44,942 nucleotides of DNA, from contig CANGGT010000008.1 of the NCBI GenBank assembly GCA_947453375.1, positions 1 through 44,942 on the forward strand, in the 5' to 3' direction. Source of the stretch: Planctomycetaceae bacterium. GTDB lineage: Bacteria > Planctomycetota > Planctomycetia > Pirellulales > UBA1268. The position numbers and the translations under genes are program-made. How positions within the stretch are numbered: the stretch's first letter is position 1; every line of letters begins with the position of its first letter. Positions 17,923-26,223 of this stretch are shown piece after piece. The notes below the pieces were generated by a model, which did no database searches, was not told the origin of the DNA, and was given only the letters and a program-made list of their open reading frames with translations.

Positions 17923-19899
17923 ATGATGACATGGCGAATGGGCTGGCTCGGAGTCGTAGCGATGTTCGTCGTGCTCGCCCCCGGGGTGGAGCCCGTCGCC
18001 GCCCAGGAGAGTGCTGCGAAGCCGGGGGCCGCCACGGCGGGTGAGACGCGCACCTGGACCGACATCACGGGGAAGTTCTCGCGGGAGGCAGAGTTTCTCA
18101 AGCTCGAGGACGGCCAAGTTCACCTCCGCTTGAAGGGGGGCAAGGAGACAAAGATCCCCCTCAAGGAGCTCTCCAAGAAAGACCGCGACTGGGTGCGCAA
18201 AGGGGGGGCCGCCAAGGGGGCCGCCAATGAATCCGTCGCGAAGCCGGTCGGCTCCCGGATGGTCTTCCGCAGCTACAAGGCGCTCGTCGACGACAGCGTC
18301 TTCCTGGCCGATGCCCTCAAGCAGCAGGCGCTCGCCGGTGCCGTTCCCGGATTCTTCGTCGCGCTCACCGGCGGCAAGCCGCTCGATGGCTTCGATATCG
18401 GCAAGCCGATCGTGATCACGATCCATGTCGACGAGAAAGGACAGCCGGCCGGAACGCTCGTCGCCGTGCCGGTGCAGGGGAAGGAACGATTCCAGAAGAC
18501 GCTCGAGACCGTTTTCCCCGCGAAGATGACTCCGAAGGGGCGCTCCTTCGAGATCGCCATGCTGGGGAAGGGGGTGTTTGCGAAGCCGGGTGAAGGTTAT
18601 TTCCTTCTTTCCGACGATGCGGATCTCGTCCGCAACGCCGCCGCCGATCCGCCGGCGCCGGTCGTCGTCAGCGACGTGGCGGTGGAATCGTTCAACACGT
18701 CGATTTCCGAGGAGGTGCGTCGCGCGGGGCTCGCCCAGTTCGACGCGATGCTCTCGATGGCGCCACTCCCGCCGAATCTCCCCGAGGAGGCGCAGCGCGC
18801 CCGGGATGAGGCGATGAAGATGATGCGCGCGATGATGGAGCGGCTCACGCTCGACACCGATCGATCGAGCTTCGAGGCGACGATCGATCCGACGACGAAG
18901 GCCCTGAACGTCGCCTTCGCGATCCGGGCGACGAACGGTACGCCGATGGCCGAATCATTCGCCGCCTACGGCGCGCTCCAGCCCCGGTTCGTCGCCGTGG
19001 GGCGGGACGACGCCCATGGCTGGGTGGGGATCTCGCTGCCGAAGGGGCCTGTCACGCGAGCCCTGCTCGAGAGCAGCGTCGGCGACAGCATCGAAGCCCT
19101 CAAGGCGATGGTGGCCAGCGCCGGGGAAGTGCCGCCGGAGTTCACGGAGACCGTCGCGGAGATCGAGCGACAAAGTCAAAAACTGATGGCGGCCGACCAT
19201 GTGGAGCACGAGATCGTCGTGGCGGCGGAGGAGTCGGGAAAGCCGCGGATGTTGATCCGCTTGTCGACTCCCGGGGTGAGCGACTACTTCGCGGCGGTGA
19301 CCAAGCTTTCTTCCTTCGATCCCACCGTCACGACCTCGGCCGAAGGCATTCTCTCGGCGCCCTTGCCCGCGGCGAAAGCTGCCGAGCTCGGGCCTTTCGG
19401 TGGCCAGCCGGTGCGGATGGGGGCTGTCGGAGAATCGATGGTATTCGGCTTTGGATGCACCGAGACCGATCCAGTCAAGGGAATGCTCAGTGCCGCATCC
19501 CAAGGCTCCAGCCTGCCCCCCGTCTCGACGCGCATCGATCTGGCGAAGCTCTGGCCGGTCCTGGCAAAGTTGAACCCCGCCACCGTGTCGCTTGCCGAGG
19601 TCGTCGGAGAGTCTGGAAACCTCCGCGCCGACGTCAGTGCGCTCACCGACGGCATCGAACTCCGCGTCAGCGCCGATCCCGGTGTGCTCCGCCTGCTTGG
19701 TGCCTTCGGTGCTGCCGCGGCGCAGGCCCAGGGCGCCGCCGGCTTCCCTGGCGCTCCCGGCTCCCCTGGCTTCCCCGGCTCCCCTTCCGGCTTCCCGGGG
19801 CCCGGTGGCCCCCCGGCCGGACTCCTCCCGCCATCGATCCAGGGCTTTCCGATCCCGCCGGTCACGCCCCCCGGGCCGCCGCAGCCCCCCTCCCCCTGA
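17923..19899 (+). CDS. Secreted SHD1-domain protein with collagen-like tail
   Basis: A 658-residue exported protein. The signal peptide is MMTWRMGWLGVVAMFVVLAP with likely cleavage after VAAQE. Residues ~40-80 (TWTDITGKFSREAEFLKLEDG, then KETKIPLKELSKKDRDWV) form an SHD1 (SLA1 homology) domain, found in many planctomycete secreted proteins. The central ~480 residues are not recognised; they contain long amphipathic stretches and resemble the 'DUF' bodies of other planctomycete surface proteins. The last ~55 residues are a Gly-Pro-rich collagen-like run (GFPGAPGSPGFPGSPSG) ending in a Pro-rich tail. GGAGGGG precedes the ATG, and an upstream TTGACA promoter fits. It is followed after 29 bases by the polysaccharide deacetylase gene, so co-transcription is likely. 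Function: probably cell-surface structural or binding, unproven. Confidence 0.75.
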   Translation: MMTWRMGWLGVVAMFVVLAPGVEPVAAQESAAKPGAATAGETRTWTDITGKFSREAEFLKLEDGQVHLRLKGGKETKIPLKELSKKDRDWVRKGGAAKGAANESVAKPVGSRMVFRSYKALVDDSVFLADALKQQALAGAVPGFFVALTGGKPLDGFDIGKPIVITIHVDEKGQPAGTLVAVPVQGKERFQKTLETVFPAKMTPKGRSFEIAMLGKGVFAKPGEGYFLLSDDADLVRNAAADPPAPVVVSDVAVESFNTSISEEVRRAGLAQFDAMLSMAPLPPNLPEEAQRARDEAMKMMRAMMERLTLDTDRSSFEATIDPTTKALNVAFAIRATNGTPMAESFAAYGALQPRFVAVGRDDAHGWVGISLPKGPVTRALLESSVGDSIEALKAMVASAGEVPPEFTETVAEIERQSQKLMAADHVEHEIVVAAEESGKPRMLIRLSTPGVSDYFAAVTKLSSFDPTVTTSAEGILSAPLPAAKAAELGPFGGQPVRMGAVGESMVFGFGCTETDPVKGMLSAASQGSSLPPVSTRIDLAKLWPVLAKLNPATVSLAEVVGESGNLRADVSALTDGIELRVSADPGVLRLLGAFGAAAAQAQGAAGFPGAPGSPGFPGSPSGFPGPGGPPAGLLPPSIQGFPIPPVTPPGPPQPPSP

Positions 19900-19928
19900 G
19901 CCGAGTCGCGTTCCGGAGTTCCTCGCGC

Positions 19929-20843
19929 ATGCCTCTCCTCCCCTCCCCTTCGACGGTCATGCGCGGTGATTCGTGGCGCCGCGGGAGCGCCCTCGCGTGG
20001 CTCGTGGCCCTGGCGGCGTGGCTCACGCCTGGAGATGCCAGAGCGCTCGAGCCGATCCCCGACAAGCTCGTCGTCCTCACCTTCGACGACGCGGCTCGGT
20101 CGCACTACGAGGTGGCCCGGCCGCTGCTCAAGGCGAAGGGCTTCGGCGCGACGTTCTTCATCTCGGAGGGGTGGGACTTCGCCACGAACAAGAAGGACTA
20201 CATGACCTGGCAGCAGATCCGCGCCCTCCACGACGACGGCTTCGAGATCGGCAACCACACCCTTGGCCATGTGGCGATCACGCCCGACACCGTCGGTGAC
20301 CTTCCCGCCCAGGTGCGGGCCCTCGCCGAACGCTGCCGCGAGCATGGCATCCCCGAGCCGACGAGCTTCGGCTATCCCGGCAACGCCATCATCCCCGAGG
20401 CGCTGCCGCTCCTGGCCGACCTGGGGATCCGCTTCGCCAGGCGGGGCGGTGCGCCGGAGTATCCCTATGAACAGGGACGGGGCAGCGCCTACGAGCCAGG
20501 GCGCGATCATCCGCTTCTCCTTCCCTCCGCCGGCGACGCGCGGCCGACCTGGACGGTTGGCGACCTCGATCGGGCCGTGCTTCAGGCCCGCGGTGGCCGG
20601 ATCGCCGTGCTCCAGTTTCACGGTGTCCCCGACACGGCCCATGCCTGGGTGAACACCGATGCCGATCGGTTCGCTGCGTTCGTCGATCGACTCGCGGAGC
20701 TCGGATGCACGGTGATCGCCGTCCGCGATCTGGCCCGCTTCGTCAACGCCGACGTCGTCCCCGCCGATCCGCTCGCCGTGATCGCGGAGCGGAAGGGGCG
20801 GATCGAACGCGAGGCCACGAAAGACCTATCCGGCGCCGAATGA
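19929..20843 (+). CDS. Polysaccharide deacetylase family protein
   Basis: A 304-residue NodB-homology (CE4) protein. An N-terminal hydrophobic segment (ALAWLVALAAWLTPGDARA) looks like a signal peptide. VVLTFDDA holds the catalytic base and metal-binding Asp (TFDD motif), and GNHTLGH supplies the HxxxH metal site. FGYPGN is the third CE4 motif and VLQFHGV the C-terminal histidine motif. The enzyme should deacetylate a glycan such as peptidoglycan or a GlcNAc polymer in the cell envelope. An alternative start at 19959 would shorten the N-terminus by ten residues. It follows the SHD1 gene by 29 bases and precedes an ABC ATPase gene by 73. Confidence 0.87.
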   Translation: MPLLPSPSTVMRGDSWRRGSALAWLVALAAWLTPGDARALEPIPDKLVVLTFDDAARSHYEVARPLLKAKGFGATFFISEGWDFATNKKDYMTWQQIRALHDDGFEIGNHTLGHVAITPDTVGDLPAQVRALAERCREHGIPEPTSFGYPGNAIIPEALPLLADLGIRFARRGGAPEYPYEQGRGSAYEPGRDHPLLLPSAGDARPTWTVGDLDRAVLQARGGRIAVLQFHGVPDTAHAWVNTDADRFAAFVDRLAELGCTVIAVRDLARFVNADVVPADPLAVIAERKGRIEREATKDLSGAE

Positions 20844-20916
20844 GCCACGCTCTTGCTCCCTGCTCGGGGACGGCTCGGCCGGGCCCCGCGCGCCCTTACC
20901 CCCGGAGGATGGTTCC

Positions 20917-21738
20917 ATGCCCAGCCCCGTCACGCCGCTGTTCGACCTTGCCGATGTCGGCTTCGAGCGCGACGGCCGAAGGATCATCGACGGGGTGAAC
21001 TGGCGCGTGCTTCCGGGGGAACGGTGGGCGCTCCTCGGGCCCAACGGTTCCGGGAAGTCGACGCTCCTCAAGCTCGCGATCGGCCAGCTCTGGCCTTCGA
21101 CGGGGAGGATCGAGCGGCTCGGGAAGGAATACCAGGATCTCCGCGACCTGTGGCGGCGGATCGGGCTGGTGGCCGAGGGAATAGCCCGGGAGATTCCCGC
21201 CGACGAGCCGGCCCTCGATACGGTCGTGTCGGGGACCCTTGCCCAGCTCGGCTTGAAGTTCTTCGTGGGGATGGAGCCGACGGAGGCCGATCGGGCACGG
21301 GGGGCGGCGGAGCTCGCCCGGGTCGGCTGCGCCGATCTCGCCGACCGCCCCTTCGGCGTCCTCTCGCAGGGGGAGCGGCAGAAGGTGATGGTGGCCCGAG
21401 CGCTCGTCGCCGACCCGCTCCTGCTCGTTTTCGACGAGCCGTGCGACGGGATGGATCCTGGGGCGCGCGAGCGTTTCCTCGGCTGGCTGGGGGAACATCT
21501 TCGTGGAGGCGAAGGCCCAGCGGTGCTCATGGTCACCCACCATGTCGAGGAGATTCTGCCGTCCTTCGAACGGACGATCGTCCTCAAAGCCGGCCGCGTT
21601 CTCGCTGCCGGCACGACCGGGGAGGTGCTCACGCAGCCTGTCTTCGAATCGCTCTACGACACGAGGCTCGCGCGGCTCGAGCGTGCCGGTGGCCGGGCGT
21701 GGCCGATCTGGGGAGATCCCACCGAGGGCCTGCGATGA
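20917..21738 (+). CDS. ABC transporter ATP-binding protein
   Basis: A 273-residue ABC ATPase. Walker A is GPNGSGKST (near residue 42), the signature is LSQGERQK, Walker B is LLLVFDEPCDGMD, and the switch histidine lies in MVTHHVEE. The compact form with a bound-metal- or molybdate-type subgroup look (LSQGERQKVMVARALVADP) resembles the ModF/YlmA group of soluble ATPases. No dedicated permease of a known family follows; the next gene encodes a polytopic membrane protein with a thioredoxin domain, whose ATG overlaps this stop (ATGA). GGAGG sits 9 bases before the ATG. What it transports, or whether it works as a regulator, is unknown. Confidence 0.86.
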   Translation: MPSPVTPLFDLADVGFERDGRRIIDGVNWRVLPGERWALLGPNGSGKSTLLKLAIGQLWPSTGRIERLGKEYQDLRDLWRRIGLVAEGIAREIPADEPALDTVVSGTLAQLGLKFFVGMEPTEADRARGAAELARVGCADLADRPFGVLSQGERQKVMVARALVADPLLLVFDEPCDGMDPGARERFLGWLGEHLRGGEGPAVLMVTHHVEEILPSFERTIVLKAGRVLAAGTTGEVLTQPVFESLYDTRLARLERAGGRAWPIWGDPTEGLR

Positions 21739-23144
21739 ACGACCGATTCCTTCCCCTCACGCGGCGCGGACTGCGCTCCTTTCAGTCGGGCATCGGCCTG
21801 ATGGCCCTCTGCATGTTGGTCGAGGGCATACGACTGTATGTGACGGCGTTGAGCTTCAACGCGGGCCTCTCGCTCCGCTGGCTCCAGCCGGTGGTGGCCT
21901 CGATGGGGGGGGTGGCCTCGGGGCTGATGCTCGTCGGCGTCCTCTTCATGACGGCGTGCCCGGCCGGGGCTGGCGTCGCGCCGTGGGGGATCGGCATCCT
22001 TGCCCTCTCGGCGCTCGCCTCGCTCTGGCCGGTGGTGGTCTATGCCGCCGATCTTTCCTTCGGGGCGCTCGGCGGGCCGATCGGCAATACCGGCACCGGC
22101 ATCCTGGCGATCGAGGTGGCTTTGTTTGCCGGCATGCTCGCCGCCCTCTGCCGGTGGATCGCCCTGGTCGAGCGGCGCGACGCTGTCAGCGTTGTGTCGG
22201 TGCTGCGAGCTGCGAAGGGAGCGATCGGAGCTGACCAAACGGCTCTCTGGGAGGCGCTTGCCGGGCGTTGCAACCGGCTCTTTCAAGGGGCGACGACGTT
22301 TCTCATCGTGCTTCTGATCGTCGCGCTCCTCATGTCGCCCTTGAATCCTCTCCCCGCTCTCCAGCCGATGCGCCAGCCGCTCCTCGCGCTCCTCGGCGGC
22401 TTCGCCGTGCTCCTCTGGGGCATCGTGTTGCTCCTCCGTGTCGTCGGCGCGGTGTGGGGGGTCGATCAGGCGTGTCGCCGATCGGCGCGACTGGCTGCCG
22501 GCGAGGAGCGCGACTGGGGCGACGTGGCGGCCGAGCGATTCGGGGCTGCCGGGATTGTCGCCGGAACCCTGGCGCTTGGCGGCCTCGTCGCGAACCACTG
22601 GGCCGAGCAGGTGCTCGCTCCCGGCTGGGTCGATCGGCACATGAAGGAACTCGTCGGCGATCGGCCCCTCGGCGGCCGGTCGGCGGCGGTCGGACAGGCA
22701 GCCCCGGCGATGACGATGAAGACGATCGACGGGGAGACGGTCCGCCTGAAAGACCTTGCCGGGAAGGTGGTGGTCCTCAACTTCTGGGCCACCTGGTGCC
22801 CCCCGTGCGTCGCCGAGATCCCCGATCTCGCTCGGCTGGCGAAGGAGGTCAACCAGGAGGGGGGGGTGGTGATCGGAATCAGCGACGAGGACGTCGACAC
22901 GATCCGCTCCTTCGTCGCCTCCCGCGACATGCCGTACGCCCTCGTGTCGGGGAGTGATTGGCCTGCTCCCTTCGAATCAATTCGCGCGATTCCGGTGACC
23001 TATTTTCTCGATGGCGAGGGAACGATCCGGGAGGAGTTGGTCGGAGGAAGTTCGTACGAGGTGTTCCGGCGGGCGTTCGATGCCGCGAAGGCGCCGCCAT
23101 CGCCGCTGGCCGACCCGGCCGCGGCGGCGGGCGTTGGTCCGTAA
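21735..23144 (+). CDS. Membrane protein with C-terminal TlpA/ResA-like thioredoxin domain
   Basis: A 469-residue protein. The first ~300 residues contain seven or so hydrophobic segments (SGIGLMALCMLVEGIRLYV, AGVAPWGIGILALSALASL, IEVALFAGMLAAL, TTFLIVLLIVALLM, QPLLALLGGFAVLLWGIVLL, FGAAGIVAGTLALGGL) of no family I recognise. From ~315 on there is a redoxin domain: VGQAAPAMTMKTIDGETVRL, then VVVLNFWATWCPPC with the CPPC redox site at 355-358, and the cis-proline segment AIPVTYFLDGEGTI. Such domains reduce or exchange disulfides outside the cytoplasm, e.g. in cytochrome c maturation. The ATGA overlap with the ABC ATPase suggests that the two form a complex. The fusion of a polytopic part to TlpA is unusual. 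Confidence 0.8.
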   Translation: MNDRFLPLTRRGLRSFQSGIGLMALCMLVEGIRLYVTALSFNAGLSLRWLQPVVASMGGVASGLMLVGVLFMTACPAGAGVAPWGIGILALSALASLWPVVVYAADLSFGALGGPIGNTGTGILAIEVALFAGMLAALCRWIALVERRDAVSVVSVLRAAKGAIGADQTALWEALAGRCNRLFQGATTFLIVLLIVALLMSPLNPLPALQPMRQPLLALLGGFAVLLWGIVLLLRVVGAVWGVDQACRRSARLAAGEERDWGDVAAERFGAAGIVAGTLALGGLVANHWAEQVLAPGWVDRHMKELVGDRPLGGRSAAVGQAAPAMTMKTIDGETVRLKDLAGKVVVLNFWATWCPPCVAEIPDLARLAKEVNQEGGVVIGISDEDVDTIRSFVASRDMPYALVSGSDWPAPFESIRAIPVTYFLDGEGTIREELVGGSSYEVFRRAFDAAKAPPSPLADPAAAAGVGP

Positions 23145-23275
23145 TTCCGGGCCACCCTTCCGATGCACTCACGCAGCCGCAGGGCCTGCTGACCGGAAGG
23201 CTACTTCGGGGTCGTGGATTGGGTTAGGATCACTGCGGTGAACTGCTTCATCGGCATTTCGAAGGGGGGATTCGA

Positions 23276-23533
23276 GTGACGGTCGACGAGCGCGTGTTCA
23301 AGGTTTTCCAAAAGACGATGTCCGCCGACTGCCGCTGGGAAGACTGGCGCGAGGCGGAGTCTCTGCAAAGCCTGTCGGCGATGGACTCGGTCGGCATTCT
23401 GGACTTCGTCCTCGCGCTCGAACAGGAGTTCGGTCTGAAGTTCCCCATCGACGATCTGCAGATGGAATTGTTCATGGATCGTCCGCGTCTGGTGAGCTAC
23501 GTGGCCGACAAGCTGTCGGAACTCACGTGCTGA
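23276..23533 (+). CDS. Acyl carrier protein
   Basis: An 85-residue acidic helical protein. The phosphopantetheine attachment site is in AMDSVGILDFV (Ser38), followed by LALEQEFGLKFPIDDL, the normal ACP helix II-III region. It is more divergent than a housekeeping fatty-acid ACP and is not beside fab genes; instead it overlaps the AMP-ligase gene by 7 bases. It thus probably carries an intermediate for the local cassette. The GTG start at 23276 follows a G-rich ribosome-binding stretch. A TAGGAT box at 23225-23230 might be part of its promoter, but no good -35 box is visible. Confidence 0.86.
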   Translation: MTVDERVFKVFQKTMSADCRWEDWREAESLQSLSAMDSVGILDFVLALEQEFGLKFPIDDLQMELFMDRPRLVSYVADKLSELTC

Positions 23534-25035
23534 TTGCCGACCTCGTTGCACGGTGCCGCGCCCAGCCCGATGCGGTGGCCGTGATTCAGGACCGGCACGA
23601 GACCACGTTCGGCCAACTGCTCCAGGTGGCCTGCGGCTGGGGGGGACAATGGCGGTCGTTGCCTGGCTTCGGACCGGGGGGGATCGTCGCGATCCAGCTT
23701 CCGAACTCGGCCGACTACGCCGCCGCCGTGATGGCGTGTCACTGGCTGGGAGCGGCCGTCTTGCCCGTCAACACGCAGTGGCGCCCCGAGGAATTCTCGC
23801 GGAATCTCGACGGGTTGCCGGTGTCGGGGCTGATCGGAAACCGTCAGACCCTGGCCCCCTGGCATGACAGCCGGGTCTGGGGCAAGGTGCCGCTGTTGGC
23901 CGTGGAAGACCGTCCGTCCGCCCCCACTGTGGCCGAGCAGGACCGGCTCGAGGCGCTGTTGCAAAGAGACCTCGCCGACACCAGCGCCCTTGTGCTGATG
24001 ACCTCGGGCAGCAGTGGTCCGGCAAAGATCGTGATCCGCAGCCACGCCCAACTGCTGGCCAACGCCCGCCAGGTGGGTGCCGAACTACAGTGGCCGGCTG
24101 GTTGTCGGATTCTGCCGGTGACCCCTTTCTTTCATGCCAACGGCTTTTCCAATGGGCTGTTGCTGCCGCTGTGGTCGGGTGGCCGGATCGTGTTGCTGCG
24201 ACAGTTTTTTCCTGCGACTTTCGTCGACCTGATCGAGCGAGAAGCGGTGCAGGTGGTGATCGGTTCTCCGGTGGTTTACGAGAGTCTGTTGCGGCACGAG
24301 GTACGCCCCGGAACGTGCCGCTCTCTCGAATACGCGATTTCCAGCGGAGCGGCTCTGCCAACGGGGGTGGCTGGGCAATTCCGCCAACGCTTCGGGATTC
24401 CCGTCCGCGAACTGTTCGGAACCTCCGAGACGGGCACGATCGCGATCGGGCCGCGTCACGGCGGGCCGTTCGGGGACGGGACGGTGGAGCCCGCGCCGGG
24501 TGACAGCATCGCGGGGCGGCCCCTGCCGGGGGTGGAGGTCTCGATTCTGTCGGACGATGGCCGCCCACTGCCGCGGGGAGAGGTGGGAGCGATCGGGGTG
24601 CACAGCCCCGCCGTCATGAAGGGGTACTGGTCGCCGGGAGGCCTTCATGAGGCGCGGCTTCCGGGAGGGCCCTATCTCACCGGCGACAGAGGGTGGCTCG
24701 ACGATGAGGGACAGCTGTGGCTGCGAGGCCGCTCGCCGCGGTTTCTGAACATCAGCGGCAACAAGGTGTCGGCCGGGGAGGTCGAGCAGGTCTTGAGCGG
24801 CCTATCGGGAGTGACCCGGGCCCGCGTCGAGGTGGAGGGAATCCCGTCGCAACTCGTGGCGACGCTGTGGTTGTCAGCGGGAGCGGCATTGAAGCAGTCC
24901 GAGGTCCTGGCACACTGCCGGGGGCAACTGGCCGAGTACAAGATTCCGCGCCGATTCGTGCTCGAAACGGTGACGGCAGCCGATCTGCCGGACAAGCATT
25001 CCGTCGTCCTGGAGCGACCCACCGATGTCTCTTGA
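23527..25035 (+). CDS. AMP-dependent synthetase/ligase, probable ACP-loading enzyme
   Basis: A 502-residue ANL-superfamily adenylating enzyme. The phosphate loop is LMTSGSSGPAKIVIRSH (normally TSGTTGxPKG), the A5 motif is ELFGTSETG, A7 is YLTGDRGWLDD, and A8 is RSPRFLNISGNKVSAGEVE. The C-terminal A10 segment is LPDKHSVVLERP: the usual GK pair is VV here, so the lysine needed for adenylation in relatives is not at its normal place. It starts with GTG overlapping the ACP stop and ends overlapping the HemB-like gene by 11 bases, so all three are probably translated together. A carboxylic acid is presumably activated and passed to the neighbouring ACP; a coenzyme A ligase is the alternative. Confidence 0.84.
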   Translation: MLIADLVARCRAQPDAVAVIQDRHETTFGQLLQVACGWGGQWRSLPGFGPGGIVAIQLPNSADYAAAVMACHWLGAAVLPVNTQWRPEEFSRNLDGLPVSGLIGNRQTLAPWHDSRVWGKVPLLAVEDRPSAPTVAEQDRLEALLQRDLADTSALVLMTSGSSGPAKIVIRSHAQLLANARQVGAELQWPAGCRILPVTPFFHANGFSNGLLLPLWSGGRIVLLRQFFPATFVDLIEREAVQVVIGSPVVYESLLRHEVRPGTCRSLEYAISSGAALPTGVAGQFRQRFGIPVRELFGTSETGTIAIGPRHGGPFGDGTVEPAPGDSIAGRPLPGVEVSILSDDGRPLPRGEVGAIGVHSPAVMKGYWSPGGLHEARLPGGPYLTGDRGWLDDEGQLWLRGRSPRFLNISGNKVSAGEVEQVLSGLSGVTRARVEVEGIPSQLVATLWLSAGAALKQSEVLAHCRGQLAEYKIPRRFVLETVTAADLPDKHSVVLERPTDVS

Positions 25036-26002
25036 TCCGACGCGCCTGCGTCGCCTGCGGCGGACGTCCGCATTGCGAGCGATGGTCAACGAAACGGCGC
25101 TGCGGCCCACCGATTTGATCATGCCGATCTTCGCCGGGGCGGGGGGGGATCGCCGCGAGCCACTCGCCGCGATACCGGGAGTGAACCTGCTGGCGGGCGC
25201 CTCTCTGGAACGCGAGGCCGACGCGATCGTCCGGGCGGGGGTGCCGGCGGTGTTGGTGTTTGGGGTGCTCGACGAAGGCAGAAAGGACGCGGCCGCGTCG
25301 GAAGCCGTTCGCCCCGGCAACGCCGTCTGCGAGGCGATCGGGCGGATCAAGAACCAACGCCCCGAGCTGATGGTGATCGCCGACTTGTGCCTGTGCGAAT
25401 ACACCGACCATCGCCACTGTGGGATTCTGCGCGAGGGACGCATCGACAATGACGCGACGGTGGCGGTGCTGGCCGAGGCGGCTGTGGTCCTGGCCCGGGC
25501 GGGAGCCGACATCATCGCCCCTTCCGGCGTGATGGATGGGGTGGTGGCTGCGTTGCGGCGGGCACTCGACGCCGCCGGGCTGTCAGACGTGGCGCTGATG
25601 CCCTACAGCGCGAAGTTTGCCTCGGGGTTTTACGGCCCGTTCAAGGCGGCATCGCAGTCGACGCCGCAAGAGAGCCGGCATGCGACGCACCAGATCCAGG
25701 TGGGAAACAGCCGCGAGGCTCTGCGCAAGATCGCCGTCGATGTCGAGGAGGGTGCCGACCTGGTGATCGTGAAGCCGGCGTTGACGTCACTCGACGTGCT
25801 GGCACTGGCCCGGGACACGGTTCCGGTCCCGCTTGTGGGCTACGACGTCTCGGGGTTCCACGCGATGCTGGCCCACCATTGCGGCACCGACGCGGCACTA
25901 CGCCGCCGGTTGACGTGCGAGCTGCTCACCTGCATCCGCCGGGCCGGCGCGAAGCTGATCATCACCTACAGCGCCAAGGACATCGCCCCGCATCTCGAAT
26001 AG
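25025..26002 (+). CDS. hemB: Porphobilinogen synthase (delta-aminolevulinate dehydratase) homologue, divergent
   Basis: A 325-residue HemB-family protein. The family reaction joins two 5-aminolevulinate molecules into the pyrrole porphobilinogen. Zinc cysteines C122, C124 and C132 are present (LCLCEYTDHRHCG). Schiff-base lysines are K197 (MPYSAKFASGFYGPF) and K250 (VIVKPAL). S276 (YDVSG) and Y315 (ITYSAKD) of the P site are kept. In contrast, the two arginines that bind the A-side substrate carboxylate in studied enzymes correspond here to K207 and H219, by ungapped alignment to human R209 and R221. GEY after the serine is GFH. It is embedded between an ACP/ligase pair and a halogenase, not with haem genes. 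Housekeeping haem synthesis cannot be excluded, but a specialised pyrrole-forming role is a real possibility. Confidence 0.86.
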   Translation: MSLDPTRLRRLRRTSALRAMVNETALRPTDLIMPIFAGAGGDRREPLAAIPGVNLLAGASLEREADAIVRAGVPAVLVFGVLDEGRKDAAASEAVRPGNAVCEAIGRIKNQRPELMVIADLCLCEYTDHRHCGILREGRIDNDATVAVLAEAAVVLARAGADIIAPSGVMDGVVAALRRALDAAGLSDVALMPYSAKFASGFYGPFKAASQSTPQESRHATHQIQVGNSREALRKIAVDVEEGADLVIVKPALTSLDVLALARDTVPVPLVGYDVSGFHAMLAHHCGTDAALRRRLTCELLTCIRRAGAKLIITYSAKDIAPHLE

Positions 26003-26150
26003 GGGTCGGGGGCGTTTTCACCGAGACCGGCCCGATTCGAGAGAGCGGTCGCGGAGGGCTCGATGGATGACGACGGCGGGAAACCGGCCCCTGGCGAAGC
26101 GCTGCCTGATCGGTGCCCGGGGGGCGACCAATTCACCGATTTCCAGGCGG

Positions 26151-26182
26151 TATAATCCCGCTGCCGGGGCCTGGAGGCCCCG
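26151..26182 (+). promoter_or_regulatory. -10 box and leader hairpin upstream of the halogenase gene
   Basis: A perfect TATAAT (26151-26156) occurs 68 bases before the halogenase ATG; it stands out in this GC-rich DNA, although no convincing -35 box precedes it. Immediately downstream, CGGGGCC-TGGA-GGCCCCG (26165-26182) is a perfect 7-bp stem with a 4-base loop, at the expected start of the transcript. The gap 26003-26223 holds no gene. This suggests that the halogenase has its own promoter. Confidence 0.4.
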
Positions 26183-26223
26183 AATCCGGCGCCCCGCGGA
26201 TACGCCATCGCGAAGGAGTCTCC

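Noticed and set aside
17722-18426. Upstream extension of the GH84-GNAT frame
   Set aside because: It overlaps the SHD1-protein gene and two promoter-like elements; homology to OGA begins just after the ATG at 17721.
20853-21734. Upstream extension of the thioredoxin-domain protein over the ABC ATPase gene
   Set aside because: The ATPase frame has all ABC motifs; the true start at 21735 is set by the ATGA overlap and by the first membrane segment.
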